From positions 1-64,000 of the forward strand of contig NZ_FXAY01000006.1 of NCBI RefSeq assembly GCF_900177685.1: DNA of 64,000 nt, read 5' to 3'. The stretch is from Agreia pratensis. Lineage in GTDB: Bacteria > Actinomycetota > Actinomycetes > Actinomycetales > Microbacteriaceae. Shown piece after piece: positions 38,682 through 49,034 of the stretch. Below the pieces are notes generated by a model that ran no database searches, was not told the origin of the DNA, and worked only from the letters and a program-made list of their open reading frames with translations. The position numbers and the translations under genes are program-made. Every line of letters begins with the position of its first letter. Within the stretch, counting starts at the first letter, position 1.

Positions 38682-39362
38682 TCAGCGAAACCGGACGGTG
38701 CTCGTTCCGGCTACGAGAGTCTTCGAAACAGCATCTCGGACAACCTGCGACGGGTATCCCTTGCGCTGCAGAAAACTGCTCAGACGCCGTTCTGCCGTCG
38801 CCCGATCGAGGCGCAGCAGACTCGGAGCCTTCTTCTCAGCCAGCTCGAGCGCCCGGGCAAGCTCATCGTCGTCATCGAGTGCTGTAAGCACGTCGGACAC
38901 AATCTCTTGACTGATGCGCTTGGCCCCGAGCTCTCGTTGGATCTGACTGCGACCAAACCCTTTGCGCCGATGCAGACGCTCGATCTCTCGCTCGGCGAAC
39001 GCATAGTCGTCGACGTAGCCCTTGGAACGGTAGATCGTGAGAAAGCCCTCGAATGCCGACGACTCGACGCCATTCGCCGCAAGAATCTCAGTGACCTGCC
39101 ATTCGGACAGGTCTTTTCGGGCCAGTGCCCGCACCACCAGATTCTCGAGGTCGGCGAGTTGCAGTTCCTGCTGCTCGACCTCCTCCGGGCTAAGCCCGGT
39201 GGTGTCGAGAGTGGGAACAGCTACGGGGCCCGCGAAGTGACGCGCTGCCTGCGGTTGCTCTTCGCGTGCGCCGAACAGAAAGGCCACGGGAGCAACCGAG
39301 CTATCGGCTGCTTCGTTCGAACCGTCTTCGTCGGAGTCGGGCGAACCGGTGAATCTGACCAT
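38682..39362 (-). CDS. recX: RecA regulator RecX
   Basis: 226 residues. The N-terminal 60 are variable and polar; the RecX domain begins around 70 with three-helix repeats: LVVRALARKDLSEWQVTEIL, YVDDYAFAEREIERLHRRKGFG and RRLSSFLQRKGYPSQVV. It caps and dismantles RecA filaments. It follows recA by 35 bases, the usual pair. Confidence 0.93.
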   Translation of the reverse strand: MVRFTGSPDSDEDGSNEAADSSVAPVAFLFGAREEQPQAARHFAGPVAVPTLDTTGLSPEEVEQQELQLADLENLVVRALARKDLSEWQVTEILAANGVESSAFEGFLTIYRSKGYVDDYAFAEREIERLHRRKGFGRSQIQRELGAKRISQEIVSDVLTALDDDDELARALELAEKKAPSLLRLDRATAERRLSSFLQRKGYPSQVVRDAVSKTLVAGTSTVRFR

Positions 39363-39397
39363 GACCGTGGCCTTTCTGTGGAGGTGGGTAGTGAAGA

Positions 39398-40465
39398 TCA
39401 GGCGCCCTTGCGGGCCGCCGCCTTCGTGGCCAGGGCGACCGGGGCAGCGGGGGCAGCTGCGGCCTTGTCGGCTCCGATACCCAGCTTGGTCAGGATCTTG
39501 GTCTCGATCTCCAACGCGATCTCGGGGTTCTCGTTGAGGAATCGGCGGGAGTTCTCTTTGCCCTGACCCAGTTGTTCGCCCTCGTAGGTGTACCAGGCGC
39601 CCGATTTACGAACGATCTCGTGTTCGACACCGAAGTCGATGAGACTTCCTTCACGGGAGATACCGATGCCGTACAGGATGTCGAACTCGGCCTGCTTGAA
39701 GGGCGGCGCCATCTTGTTCTTGACCACCTTCACCCGCGTGCGGTTACCGACGGCGTCGGTGCCCTCTTTCAAGGTTTCGATGCGTCGGATGTCGAGGCGC
39801 ACAGAGGCGTAGAACTTGAGCGCCTTTCCACCAGCTGTGGTTTCGGGGCTGCCGAAGAAGACTCCGATCTTCTCTCGCAGCTGGTTGATGAAGATCATGG
39901 TGGTATTCGTGGTGCTGAGACCACCCGTGAGCTTGCGAAGAGCCTGAGACATAAGACGGGCCTGAAGTCCGACGTGAGAATCGCCCATCTCACCCTCGAT
40001 CTCGGCTCGAGGTACAAGAGCCGCCACCGAGTCGATCACGATGAGGTCGATCGATCCGCTTCGCACGAGCATGTCTGCGATCTCGAGTGCCTGCTCACCC
40101 GTGTCGGGCTGAGAGACGAGAAGTGCGTCGATGTCGACACCGAGCTTCTGGGCATAGGCCGGGTCGAGCGCGTGCTCGGCGTCGATGAAGGCTGCGATTC
40201 CGCCGGCCTTCTGGGCATTGGCGATGGCGTGGAGTGTCAGGGTCGTCTTTCCGGACGACTCAGGGCCGTAGATCTCGACGATGCGACCTCGAGGAAGACC
40301 GCCGACGCCGAGCGCGACGTCGAGGGCGATTGAACCTGTCGGGATGACTTCGACAGGAGCGCGGTCGTCGCTGCCGAGGCGCATGACGGAGCCCTTGCCG
40401 AACTGTCGGTCGATCTGTGCAAGCGCTGTTTCGAGTGCCTTTTCTCGTGTGGCATCTGATGGCAT
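39398..40465 (-). CDS. recA: Recombinase RecA
   Basis: 355 residues. Walker [11 protein letters not shown] (about 68), Walker [13 protein letters not shown], the loop-2 and Q-motif [14 protein letters not shown], and [13 protein letters not shown]. Tail is Ala/Lys rich. An SOS box lies about 210 bases upstream. Confidence 0.98.
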   Translation of the reverse strand: MPSDATREKALETALAQIDRQFGKGSVMRLGSDDRAPVEVIPTGSIALDVALGVGGLPRGRIVEIYGPESSGKTTLTLHAIANAQKAGGIAAFIDAEHALDPAYAQKLGVDIDALLVSQPDTGEQALEIADMLVRSGSIDLIVIDSVAALVPRAEIEGEMGDSHVGLQARLMSQALRKLTGGLSTTNTTMIFINQLREKIGVFFGSPETTAGGKALKFYASVRLDIRRIETLKEGTDAVGNRTRVKVVKNKMAPPFKQAEFDILYGIGISREGSLIDFGVEHEIVRKSGAWYTYEGEQLGQGKENSRRFLNENPEIALEIETKILTKLGIGADKAAAAPAAPVALATKAAARKGA

Positions 40466-40670
40466 TGCTGTCTCCTTCTGTCGTGCGCGGAATCCGTCGC
40501 GTGGGTTTTTCGCCTATAGGCTGTCGCGCCGGCGGACCGGGTGTCGACAAGGCGTTCGCATCGTGTTGTGCGTGTAATCCGACTGTAGACATGACCACCG
40601 ACACGGACTCCGTGACGGATCGATCAGTGGACAACATGACCAACACTTCTGCTGTGAAGGAGACTACACA

Positions 40671-40689
40671 GTTCTAGAACATATATTCG
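40671..40689 (-). promoter_or_regulatory. SOS box upstream of recA
   Basis: AGAAC-ATAT-ATTCG (40676-40689) matches CGAAC-N4-GTTCG with one mismatch in each half. A perfect 10-base palindrome GTTCTAGAAC (40671-40680) overlaps it. It lies about 210 bases before recA and just after the DUF3046 stop, a usual place for the LexA-controlled recA promoter. The 260-base region (40466-40725) has no gene. Confidence 0.6.
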
Positions 40690-40725
40690 ATACGGTGCTG
40701 GCGTGTCGGCCCGGATTGCCGAAAT

Positions 40726-40950
40726 TCACGGCCGCGGAGAAGGCAAGCCGACCCCGTGCCATCGCGATTCGGGCACTCCACTGGCGCGGCAGAGCGCAAG
40801 CCACACCTCTCGCGCCGACACCCCCTGACGGAGGGCTTCGTCTGCGGTTCGATCCGAGAGCTCGGCAATAACCAAGTCGCCCGTCAGGACTCGACCGTAG
40901 GCGGCGCCGAACTCGTCGGACACCGCTCTGCGGAACTCGCTCAATCTCAT
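40726..40950 (-). CDS. DUF3046 protein
   Basis: 74 residues, MRLSEFRRAVSDEFGAAYGR at the start, then ELSDRTADEALRQGVSAREVW; the DUF3046 signature. Acidic-basic helical protein of unknown function, almost always upstream of recA in actinobacteria. An upstream open stretch (to 40998) runs through a terminator and is not coding. Confidence 0.9.
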   Translation of the reverse strand: MRLSEFRRAVSDEFGAAYGRVLTGDLVIAELSDRTADEALRQGVSAREVWLALCRASGVPESRWHGVGLPSPRP

Positions 40951-40986
40951 GCTGCCCCTCAGCGCCGCACCTGCGGAAACAGTGAA

Positions 40987-41017
40987 GGGCCCTGTCACAT
41001 CGCTCGTGACAGGGCCC
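40987..41017. terminator. Perfect terminator hairpin between clgR and DUF3046
   Basis: GGGCCCTGTCAC (40987-40998) and GTGACAGGGCCC (41006-41017) pair perfectly around a 7-base loop; on the minus strand TTCACTGTTT follows. It should end the clgR transcript. Confidence 0.75.
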
Positions 41018-41048
41018 CCACGTGATCGATCTCGTGCTCGGAGGTGGA

Positions 41049-41357
41049 CTACCGAGTGAGAAGCTTGGAATCGTAGCCGGCGACAAACTCGTCGGGAACG
41101 GTATCGGGAATGGTATCGATGCCTTCGATGACGGCGAGTCGGTCTCCGACCTCACGCATGATGACGGAGATGGGCGTATCGAGCGCCTCGGCTACCGACG
41201 CGAGAATCTCGCTCGATGCTTCTTTCTGACCGCGCTCGACCTCGCTGAGATAACCGAGGGCGACGCTTGCTTTACTGGCAACCTGCCGAAGGGTGCGACC
41301 CTTCTGGAGACGAAAGTCTCGCAGCACGTCGCCGATCTCCTGGCGAACTAAAATCAC
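41049..41357 (-). CDS. clgR: XRE-family regulator ClgR
   Basis: 102 residues: VILVRQEIGDVLRDFRLQKG, then the helix-turn-helix TLRQVASKASVALGYLSEVERGQKEAS, as in ClgR, the activator of clp protease and stress genes in actinobacteria. GTG at 41357 with GGAGGGG upstream is the start; the longer frame to 41447 is not supported. Neighbours cinA, pgsA and ftsK match the usual context. Confidence 0.92.
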   Translation of the reverse strand: MILVRQEIGDVLRDFRLQKGRTLRQVASKASVALGYLSEVERGQKEASSEILASVAEALDTPISVIMREVGDRLAVIEGIDTIPDTVPDEFVAGYDSKLLTR

Positions 41358-41602
41358 TGGACCCCTCCTTGCTGTGTGCCTTGCGTCAATCGGACCTGGC
41401 CGACCGGGCGAAACCCGTTCGGTACTGTGTGAAACTCTAAACGACACTGAACCGTCTTTTCTGTGAATGACATTAGTTGTAACGAGATGGAAATGCCGTT
41501 CATTCCCGAGTTGGACGAATGTCGAGTACGAGTTCTCATCGATGATTCGAGGCCAAAGCCGTCGTGGATTGGTCCGCGACCACAGTGTCGCCGTCAGGCC
41601 GG

Positions 41603-42106
41603 TCAGTTCTGCTGAAGCGTCTCGAGCATCAACCGGATGGCTGCCGCAACGGTCTGCTTCCGCACACTGTCGCGGTCGCCCTCGAGCTGAAGCCTTCGAG
41701 AGAGTGTCCCTTTGTCGGTCGCGAAGCCGAGGAACACTGTTCCCGCGGGGTGACCGTCTTGCGAGCCGGGACCGGCCACACCAGTGGTCGAGACACCCCA
41801 GCTGGCGGCATCCGGCTCTCGGCCGAGACGACGCCGTGCGCCGTGCGCCATCTGCATGGCGACCTCGGGATCGACGGGCCCGCGAGCGGAAAGGATCCCT
41901 GAATCGACTCCGAGCAGTGAACTCTTGAGATCCGTCGCATACGCCACGACTCCCCCACGGACCACCTGAGACGCCCCTGGAATACGAATGAGCTCGGCCA
42001 CGAGGAGGCCGCCCGTCAGCGATTCTGCGACAGCCACGGTGAGCGAGCGCCGAGCCATCTCTTCGATCAGCACGCGGGTCTCGTCGAGCGGAACCGACGA
42101 CGTCAT
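41603..42106 (-). CDS. cinA: CinA C-terminal domain protein (nicotinamide-nucleotide amidase)
   Basis: 167 residues, only the PncC-type amidohydrolase domain: VAVAESLTGGLLVAELIRIPG, VAYATDLKSSLLGV and STTGVAGPGSQDGHPAGTV. It deamidates NMN to NaMN in family members. ATG at 42106 overlaps the pgsA stop (ATGA). The 245 bases to clgR (41358-41602) hold no gene; the clgR promoter must lie there. Confidence 0.92.
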   Translation of the reverse strand: MTSSVPLDETRVLIEEMARRSLTVAVAESLTGGLLVAELIRIPGASQVVRGGVVAYATDLKSSLLGVDSGILSARGPVDPEVAMQMAHGARRRLGREPDAASWGVSTTGVAGPGSQDGHPAGTVFLGFATDKGTLSRRLQLEGDRDSVRKQTVAAAIRLMLETLQQN

Positions 42107-42693
42107 GCCGCCGACTTGCCCGCTCGGCTGAGACGCCATGCCTGCACGAGGTAGTCGATACCCGTGACGACGGTGAGGATGAAGGCGATCGACATGGTGA
42201 CGATGTTCACCCAGTCGAACCAGCTACCGAAAAGTGCGGGGAAAGGCACGAGAGCGAGCGAGATCGCGATGGACTGTGCCAGCGTCTTGAGCTTTCCACC
42301 CCGTGAGGCCGGAATCACGCGGTCGCTCAGCACAGCGAACCGGAACACGGTGATTCCGATCTCCCGCACCAGAATGACTGCCGTTACCCACCACGGTAGC
42401 TCCGTCAGGATCGACAGCCCGACGAGCGCCCCACCGGTGAGCACCTTGTCGGCGATGGGATCAAGCAGCTTGCCGAGGTCTGTGACCTGGTTTCGTGATC
42501 GCGCGATGTGGCCGTCGATGCCGTCCGTGGCGATCGCCACGATGAACAGCGCTGCTGCAGCGTAACGGAGCGGCGTGTCTGCACCGCCGTCGGCCAGAAG
42601 CATCCAGATGAACAGCGGCGCCAGCAGGATGCGGATGACGGTGATGGCGTTCGGAAGATTCCAATTGCTGACGCGCGCGGCGGCCTCGGTCAC
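42103..42693 (-). CDS. pgsA: CDP-diacylglycerol-glycerol-3-phosphate 3-phosphatidyltransferase
   Basis: 196-residue membrane enzyme, about five helices. The CDP-alcohol phosphotransferase motif DGHIAR-8-G-3-D-3-D is present (GIDGHIARSRNQVTDLGKLL then DPIADK). First step of phosphatidylglycerol synthesis; could also be the PI-phosphate type, but the CDP-binding layout fits PgsA. Seven bases after ftsK. Confidence 0.93.
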   Translation of the reverse strand: MTEAAARVSNWNLPNAITVIRILLAPLFIWMLLADGGADTPLRYAAAALFIVAIATDGIDGHIARSRNQVTDLGKLLDPIADKVLTGGALVGLSILTELPWWVTAVILVREIGITVFRFAVLSDRVIPASRGGKLKTLAQSIAISLALVPFPALFGSWFDWVNIVTMSIAFILTVVTGIDYLVQAWRLSRAGKSAA

Positions 42694-42699
42694 GGTGCT

Positions 42700-45576
42700 C
42701 TACTCTCTGCCGGTCAGGCCCCAGGCATCTTCGTCTGAATCGCCCTCTTCTTCAGGGTACCGCTCGAGGCCACGAGCAACCGGATCGTCGGCGTAGGGAT
42801 CGCTGGCAGCCTCGGAGCTCACGGGCGCAGAGCTCGGGGGCGCGGCCTGCTGTGGCGCCGCCGGTGATGCAGGTGTACCTCTGAGCATGGCGAGGACCTC
42901 GGGAAGCTGTTCCGCTGTGACGAGCACATCGCGCGCCTTCGAGCCCTCTGATGGTCCGACGATGTCGCGCGACTCCATCAAGTCCATAAGGCGCCCGGCC
43001 TTGGCGAATCCGACCTTGAGCTTGCGCTGCAGCATCGAGGTCGACCCGAACTGCGTATTGACCACGAGCTCTGCCGCGGCGAGGAGGATCTCGAGGTCGT
43101 CGCCGATGTCGGCGTCGATGTTCTTCTTGACGGTTTCGACCGCCACATCGTCTCGATACTCCGGCCGGGCCTGGTGCGTGACATGCTGCACGACCGTGGC
43201 GATCTCTGCCTCGCTGACCCACGCACCCTGCACGCGAATGGCCTTCGAGGAGCCCATGGGCAGGAACAGACCGTCACCCTGGCCGATCAGTTTGTCAGCG
43301 CCCGGCTGGTCGAGGATCACCCTCGAGTCGGTGACGCTCGTGACCGCGAACGCCAGCCGGCTGGGCACGTTCGCCTTGATGAGACCCGTGACGACATCGA
43401 CGCTGGGTCGCTGCGTGGCGAGAACGAGGTGAATACCCGACGCGCGCGCCAGCTGGGTGATCCGCACGATGGAGTCCTCGACATCGCGCGGCGCCACCAT
43501 CATGAGGTCGGCCAGCTCGTCGACGACGATCAGCAGATAGGGGTAGGGCTTCAGCTGACGATGACTGCCCACAGGAAGGATGATCTCGTTGTTGACGACG
43601 GCTTTGTTGAAGTCGTCGATGTGCCGGAAGCCGAAGCTCTCGAGGTCGTCGTACCTCATGTCCATCTCTTTGACGACCCAGGCCAGCGCTTCGGCGGCCT
43701 TCTTGGGATTCGTGATGATGGGGGTGATGAGGTGCGGAACGCCCTGGTATGCCGTGAGCTCGACGCGCTTCGGGTCGATGAGCACCATGCGCACCTCGCT
43801 GGGCTTCGCGCGCATCAGGATCGACGTGACCATCGAGTTGACGAAGCTCGACTTGCCGGAACCGGTGGACCCGGCCACGAGGAGGTGAGGCATCTTGGCG
43901 AGGTTGGCCATGACGAACTTGCCCTCGACGTCTTTGCCGACGCCGATGGTCATCGGGTGGTTGTCGGACGCGGCCTTCGAGGATCGGAGAACGTCGCCCA
44001 ATGAGACGATCTCGCGGTCTGTGTTCGGAATCTCGACGCCGATAGCGCTCTTGCCAGGGATGGGCGAGAGAATGCGCACTTCATTGCTGGCGACCGCATA
44101 CGACAGGTTCTTCGACAGGGCTGTGACGCGTTCGACCTTGACGCCCGGGCCGAGTTCGATCTCGTAGCGCGTGACCGTAGGCCCTCGAGAAAAACCGGTG
44201 ACCGTCGCATCGACCTGGAACTGCTTCAGTACCTCGGTGATAGCCGCGACGATCTCATCGTTGGCGGCGGAGCGGGCAAGTGATGGTCCACCCGTCTTGA
44301 GGCTGGCCGCGGCGGGCAGCCGGTAGTCGGCGGCAGGGGTATCGATCTCGATGCCGGCTCCAGCCGGTTCGTCGTCGAGATCGAGCTCTGGCTGCACCGC
44401 ACGCACGGATGGCGGCGGGTAGGCGGATGACGACTCGACGGCCGCGTCGTCGAGCAGGCTCGTCTGAGGTGCAGCGCCGGGTCGGATCTCACCGGTGAAA
44501 CGTCGAACCGCATTTTCGGCGGCCTTCATGTCGTCGAGCAAACCCGCTCGGGCCGCCTCGTCTGCGTCGTCGGGATCGACGACGCTGGCGGCGCTGGCGA
44601 ATGGCTCATCGGCGATCGGGGTTCGATCCTCGACTCGCGGAGCCATCGCGGGAGCGTCGAACTCAGGATCTTCTTCACGCTGCGACGAGTTGCGCCTCCA
44701 CCACGGGAGACCTTCGGAGTCGACGTCGCGCGCCGCGAGATCGATCTGCTCGGTCGACAGGGCCTCGGTGCCCGCATGGGCCTTCAGAGCCTTTTCTGCC
44801 TTCGCCGCCTTCTTCGCCTCACGGTGCTCAGCCTCGTCGGGGAATGCCGCGCCGAACAGGTAGGCATAGAGCTCGCGAAGACGAGAGCCGATGCGGTTCG
44901 GCGGTGTCTTGGTGAGGATGAAGACGCTCAGCAGCAGGAGAGCCGAGACCACAACCGTGGCACCGATAGGCGTGATGAGTGCGACCAGCGGCGCCGCGAG
45001 GACCCAGCCGAAGATTCCGCCGCCCGAGGCGAGCTGGCCACCCGAGGGGTTCGGCTGTCCGCCGTAGATGTGGCACAACGACGACACGGTGATGAGCATG
45101 AGGCCGAGCCCGATGCCGATTCGACCGTTGTTGTGCACGGAACTCGGGTGCCGGAACAGCCATGCCGCCAGCAGGATGAGCACGACGGGAAGCGCATATG
45201 CCACTCGCCCGAAGAGGAGGCCGAATGTCCACGCTTCGATCGTGACGGCGACGGCGTTCGAGACGAGGAACCACTCGACGACGGCGCCGGCGATCGCCAG
45301 CAGCACGAGCAGGAAGGGCACTCCGTCGCGCCGCTCGGCCTTGTCGAATTCTGCCGGAGAGAAGGCACGGAAGGCGCCACCGACGACGTGAGCCATGCCG
45401 AGCCACGCGCGGCTTGCGATGCCCGGACCACGATCCTGTTTCGCGGCGGGGTTCAGCCGAACAGTCTTCTGGGTCGCGGCCGCACGTGTGGGTGTCTTCC
45501 GGGCGCCCGTAGACGCACCCGAACGACCTGAGGACGCTCCGCGTGCGCGAGAGGTCGACTTGGTACTCGTAGCCAT
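42700..45576 (-). CDS. ftsK: DNA translocase FtsK/SpoIIIE
   Basis: 958 residues. Basic N-terminal tail, four or five membrane helices (about 75-235), an acidic Ala/Pro-rich linker (250-460), then the motor: alpha/beta domain from about 465, Walker [16 protein letters not shown], Walker [15 protein letters not shown], and a C-terminal gamma (winged-helix) domain (about 810-880) ending in an acidic tail. Moves chromosome ends during division. Confidence 0.96.
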   Translation of the reverse strand: MATSTKSTSRARGASSGRSGASTGARKTPTRAAATQKTVRLNPAAKQDRGPGIASRAWLGMAHVVGGAFRAFSPAEFDKAERRDGVPFLLVLLAIAGAVVEWFLVSNAVAVTIEAWTFGLLFGRVAYALPVVLILLAAWLFRHPSSVHNNGRIGIGLGLMLITVSSLCHIYGGQPNPSGGQLASGGGIFGWVLAAPLVALITPIGATVVVSALLLLSVFILTKTPPNRIGSRLRELYAYLFGAAFPDEAEHREAKKAAKAEKALKAHAGTEALSTEQIDLAARDVDSEGLPWWRRNSSQREEDPEFDAPAMAPRVEDRTPIADEPFASAASVVDPDDADEAARAGLLDDMKAAENAVRRFTGEIRPGAAPQTSLLDDAAVESSSAYPPPSVRAVQPELDLDDEPAGAGIEIDTPAADYRLPAAASLKTGGPSLARSAANDEIVAAITEVLKQFQVDATVTGFSRGPTVTRYEIELGPGVKVERVTALSKNLSYAVASNEVRILSPIPGKSAIGVEIPNTDREIVSLGDVLRSSKAASDNHPMTIGVGKDVEGKFVMANLAKMPHLLVAGSTGSGKSSFVNSMVTSILMRAKPSEVRMVLIDPKRVELTAYQGVPHLITPIITNPKKAAEALAWVVKEMDMRYDDLESFGFRHIDDFNKAVVNNEIILPVGSHRQLKPYPYLLIVVDELADLMMVAPRDVEDSIVRITQLARASGIHLVLATQRPSVDVVTGLIKANVPSRLAFAVTSVTDSRVILDQPGADKLIGQGDGLFLPMGSSKAIRVQGAWVSEAEIATVVQHVTHQARPEYRDDVAVETVKKNIDADIGDDLEILLAAAELVVNTQFGSTSMLQRKLKVGFAKAGRLMDLMESRDIVGPSEGSKARDVLVTAEQLPEVLAMLRGTPASPAAPQQAAPPSSAPVSSEAASDPYADDPVARGLERYPEEEGDSDEDAWGLTGRE

Positions 45577-45654
45577 GCGCTCACGCTACCCGTGGGCACC
45601 GACGATCACCGGTTGCGCGAGCCGGGTGTCTGAATTCCGGCGTACCCTCGTGCC

Positions 45655-46275
45655 ATGTCATCTCGCCTGCGCCTCGTCCTCGTCGCGTCTCTACCCGCCG
45701 TGGTCTGCGCGCTCATCGGTCTCTTGCATCCGCACCACCTGACCGACGCCACGGCCTCGATCTGGCAGATGATGCACCTGATCCTCATCCCTCTTTTTCC
45801 CCTGGTCGGGCTCGGGCCCTGGCTGATCGCGCGCCGATCGAATCGCCTTCTCGGCTGGATCGCCGCCGTGGGCGGGTACGGATTCGCGACCTTCTATACG
45901 TCACTCGACCTTCTTGCAGGCGTCGCGGCCGGAACGCTTCAGGTGGCTGGTGTCACAGACGGCAAAGCGCCCATCTACGAGGTCGCCCGCACGCTGGGCC
46001 TGATCGGCGTGATCTCCCTTGTTCTGGCGTGCGTTGCGGCGACAGTGGCAGTGGCAATGCATGCACGTCTGCGCGCGCTCGTAGGCGGTGTCATCGCCGT
46101 CATCGGCGCATGCCTCGTTCAACCTGGGCACATCTACCCCGGCCTCGGCACCGCGGCGATGCTCCTTCTCGCAGCCGGGCTGGTGATGCTCGCACTCGCT
46201 GCCACGTCGACGAATGGGTCGAGTGGTGCGCCAGGAACGACGAAGGGTCCGGCGACACTCGCCGGACCCTCCTGA
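45655..46275 (+). CDS. Integral membrane protein, unknown
   Basis: 206 residues with about six hydrophobic segments (8-25, 38-60, 66-95, 110-135, 140-160, 165-185) and a polar tail STNGSSGAPGTTKGPATLAGPS. Divergent from ftsK, convergent with the RNase J gene. Its last codons contain a perfect terminator stem, so the tail sequence may be constrained by RNA. No family recognised. Confidence 0.75.
   Translation: MSSRLRLVLVASLPAVVCALIGLLHPHHLTDATASIWQMMHLILIPLFPLVGLGPWLIARRSNRLLGWIAAVGGYGFATFYTSLDLLAGVAAGTLQVAGVTDGKAPIYEVARTLGLIGVISLVLACVAATVAVAMHARLRALVGGVIAVIGACLVQPGHIYPGLGTAAMLLLAAGLVMLALAATSTNGSSGAPGTTKGPATLAGPS
46244..46270. terminator. Bidirectional terminator overlapping the end of the membrane-protein gene
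   Basis: AGGGTCCGGCG (46244-46254) pairs perfectly with CGCCGGACCCT (46260-46270), loop ACACT. It lies within the final codons of the plus-strand gene and 22 bases downstream of the RNase J stop. No long T-run on either side. Confidence 0.65.
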
Positions 46276-46291
46276 CTCTGTTACTCCGTGA

Positions 46292-47968
46292 CTACGCCTC
46301 GATGACGAGGGGAACGATCATCGGTCGACGACGGTAGGAGGTGTTGACCCACCGTCCAACCGTGCGTCGGACGACCTGCTGCATCGCGTGCTGGTCGTGC
46401 ATACCGTTTTTGGATGCCTCGGCCAGGGCCGCGACGATCTTCGGCTTCACATCGTCGAAGACCGATTCGTCTTCGGCGAAGCCCTTGGCGTGAATCTCAG
46501 GTCCGACGACGACTCGACCGGTCTGAGCTTCGATCACGACGATGATCGAGATGAAGCCCTCCTCGCCGAGGATGCGGCGGTCCTTGAGGTCGGCATCCGT
46601 GATCTCTCCGACGCTGGAACCGTCGACGTACACGAATCCGAGGTCGTACTGGCCGACGACCGAGGCGACGCCGTCTTTCAGATCGATGACCGTGCCGTCT
46701 TCGGCGATGATCGTGTTCTCTTCGGGGACGCCTGTCTGCTGGGCCAGTTTGGCGTTGGCCACCAGGTGACGCTGCTCGCCGTGCACGGGCAGCACGTTCT
46801 TCGGCTTGAGGATGTTGTAGCAGTAGAGGAGCTCGCCTGCGGCGGCGTGTCCGGAGACGTGCACTTTGGCGTTGCCCTTGTGCACGACGTTGGCGCCGAG
46901 TTTCATGAGGCCGTTGATGATGCGGTAGACCGCGTTCTCGTTGCCGGGAATGAGGCTCGAGGCAAGGATGACCGTGTCGTTCTCCCCGATCTCCACCTGG
47001 TGCTCGCCGTTGGCCATGCGGCTCAGTACGGCCATCGGCTCACCCTGTGATCCGGTGGACATGTAGACGATCTTGTTGTCGGGGATGTCCCCGGCCTTCT
47101 TGAAGTCGATGAGCACGTTCTCGGGCACTTTGAGGTACCCGAGCTCTGCGGCGATCTGCATGTTGCGCACCATCGAGCGACCCAGGAGGGCGACCCGACG
47201 ACCGTTGTTGTGCGCGGCATCCAGAACCTGCTGCACGCGGTGCACGTGGCTCGAGAAGCTGGCGACGACGACGCGGCGCGGCGCTCGACGGATGACGTCG
47301 TCGAGTACCGGACCGATGGAACGCTCGAGAGCGGTGAAGCCGGGAACGTCGGCATTGGTCGAGTCGACCAGGAAGAGGTCGATGCCCTCTTCGCCGAGGC
47401 GCGCAAAGGCACGAAGGTCGGTGAGGCGATTGTCGAGCGGAAGCTGATCCATCTTGAAGTCGCCCGTGTGCAGCACATTGCCTGCGACCGTCTTGATCGC
47501 GACGGCCAGTGCGTCGGGAATGGAGTGGTTGACGGCCACGAACTCGAGTTCGAACGGGCCGAACTGCTCGGTCTGCCCCTCGGCCACAGTGAGCGTGTAG
47601 GGCTTGATGCGGTGTTCTTTGAGCTTCGCCTCGATCAGCGCGAGGGTGAGTCCAGACCCGATGAGGGGGATGTCGCGCTTCAGACGAAGCAGATAGGGAA
47701 CGGCGCCGATGTGGTCTTCGTGTCCGTGGGTGAGAACGATGCCGAGAACGTCGTCGAGGCGATCGCGCACGATCGAGAAGTCGGGCAGGATCAGATCTAC
47801 GCCGGGCTGGTGCTCCTCGGGGAAGAGGACACCGCAGTCGACGATCAGCAGCTTGCCGTTGATCTCGAAGACGGTCATGTTTCGGCCGATCTCGCCGAGG
47901 CCACCGACGGGGATGACCCGGAGGGTGTCTTTGGCGAGAGGTCGTGGTTCGTATGCGGTAATGGGCAT
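46292..47968 (-). CDS. rnj: Ribonuclease J
   Basis: 558 residues, metallo-beta-lactamase plus beta-CASP fold. Zinc motif HGHEDH at 81-86; GGLGEIGRNM near 22; MSTGSQGEP and SGHAAAGE in beta-CASP/late motifs. Processes and degrades RNA from the 5' end. ATG at 47968 has GGAGGG upstream; the frame above it is inside dapA territory and rejected. Confidence 0.95.
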   Translation of the reverse strand: MPITAYEPRPLAKDTLRVIPVGGLGEIGRNMTVFEINGKLLIVDCGVLFPEEHQPGVDLILPDFSIVRDRLDDVLGIVLTHGHEDHIGAVPYLLRLKRDIPLIGSGLTLALIEAKLKEHRIKPYTLTVAEGQTEQFGPFELEFVAVNHSIPDALAVAIKTVAGNVLHTGDFKMDQLPLDNRLTDLRAFARLGEEGIDLFLVDSTNADVPGFTALERSIGPVLDDVIRRAPRRVVVASFSSHVHRVQQVLDAAHNNGRRVALLGRSMVRNMQIAAELGYLKVPENVLIDFKKAGDIPDNKIVYMSTGSQGEPMAVLSRMANGEHQVEIGENDTVILASSLIPGNENAVYRIINGLMKLGANVVHKGNAKVHVSGHAAAGELLYCYNILKPKNVLPVHGEQRHLVANAKLAQQTGVPEENTIIAEDGTVIDLKDGVASVVGQYDLGFVYVDGSSVGEITDADLKDRRILGEEGFISIIVVIEAQTGRVVVGPEIHAKGFAEDESVFDDVKPKIVAALAEASKNGMHDQHAMQQVVRRTVGRWVNTSYRRRPMIVPLVIEA

Positions 47969-47979
47969 GTGCCCTCCTA

Positions 47980-48008
47980 GCTGGTGAATACCAGCCCGTG
48001 GTGACGGG
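47980..48008 (-). promoter_or_regulatory. Twin hairpins filling the dapA-RNase J gap
   Basis: Reading minus strand, CCCGT-CACC-ACGGG (47995-48008) is followed at once by GCTGGT-ATTC-ACCAGC (47980-47995), then the GGAGGG ribosome site. They start at the dapA stop codon. Possible processing or feedback site for the RNase itself. Confidence 0.5.
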
Positions 48009-48986
48009 CTAGCGTGTTGTGCCCGCGACCTTCGGCAGAGCGCCGCCGGCGGCGGCGTTGCGGTCGGGGCGGAAGTTGGTGAAGTCGATCGAGGGAATCC
48101 CCTTGACCAGGTCGATCTCGTTCTCGATCTGCGCGGCTTCCCACTCTTCGGGGCCGACAAGCGGCAACCGAACGCGGGGACTACCGATACGGCCGAGGCC
48201 GTGAAGAATATATTTGGCGGCGACCGTGCCGGGAACGTGGGTCATGACGGCGCGCACGAGCGGCTCGAGCGACTGGTGCGCCGCGGTCGCGGTCGCGAGA
48301 TCGCCAGCATTCACGGCGTCGACCATCGTGCGGTACGGGCCTGATGCGATGTTGTTGGTGACGCCGATGAGCCCGGTCGCACCGATCGAGAGGTGCGGCA
48401 GGACGTTGGCGTCGTCGCCGGAGAAGTACATGAGGTCGGTCTGATTGATCACGCGGCTGACCTCGCTGAAATCGCCCTTGGCGTCTTTGATAGCGAGGAT
48501 GTTGGGGTGCTTAGCGAGACGGAGGATCGTCTCGTACTTGATTGGCACGCCCGTGCGCCCGGGGATGTCGTAGAGGATAACGGGCAGATCGGTCGAATCG
48601 GCGATCATGCGGAAGTGCGTAAGCAGGCCGGCCTGAGTGGGCTTGTTGTAGTACGGGGTGACGACGAGGTTGCCGTCGGCACCCGCCTTTTCGCTCTGAC
48701 GAGCAAGCTGCATCGCGTGCGCGGTCTCGTTCGACCCGCCTCCGGTCAGCACCTTCGCGCGCCCCGCCGACACCGACTTGGCGACCTGCACAAGCTGCAA
48801 CTTCTCCGCGTCGGTGAGAGTCGAGGTCTCCCCCGTCGTTCCCGACACCACGATGCCGTCGGCTCCGTGGTTGATGACGTTGTCGATGTGCTTCTCGACG
48901 CTCGGCCAGTCGACCTCTCCGTCGGCTGTGAACGGGGTGACGAGGGCCACGAGTACCTGGCCGAACGGATTCTCTTTCGTGATCAC
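48009..48986 (-). CDS. dapA: 4-hydroxy-tetrahydrodipicolinate synthase
   Basis: Condenses pyruvate with aspartate semialdehyde. Schiff-base Lys in NILAIKDAKGD (about 172), VVTPYYNKP with the catalytic Tyr (about 142), GTTGETSTL (about 49). Start is GTG at 48986. 325 residues, slightly long at the C-terminus. Confidence 0.97.
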   Translation of the reverse strand: MITKENPFGQVLVALVTPFTADGEVDWPSVEKHIDNVINHGADGIVVSGTTGETSTLTDAEKLQLVQVAKSVSAGRAKVLTGGGSNETAHAMQLARQSEKAGADGNLVVTPYYNKPTQAGLLTHFRMIADSTDLPVILYDIPGRTGVPIKYETILRLAKHPNILAIKDAKGDFSEVSRVINQTDLMYFSGDDANVLPHLSIGATGLIGVTNNIASGPYRTMVDAVNAGDLATATAAHQSLEPLVRAVMTHVPGTVAAKYILHGLGRIGSPRVRLPLVGPEEWEAAQIENEIDLVKGIPSIDFTNFRPDRNAAAGGALPKVAGTTR

Positions 48987-49034
48987 GGGTTACAGGCTAC
49001 CGGTCGCACAAGCCTGAAAACTGACACGAAGGCG

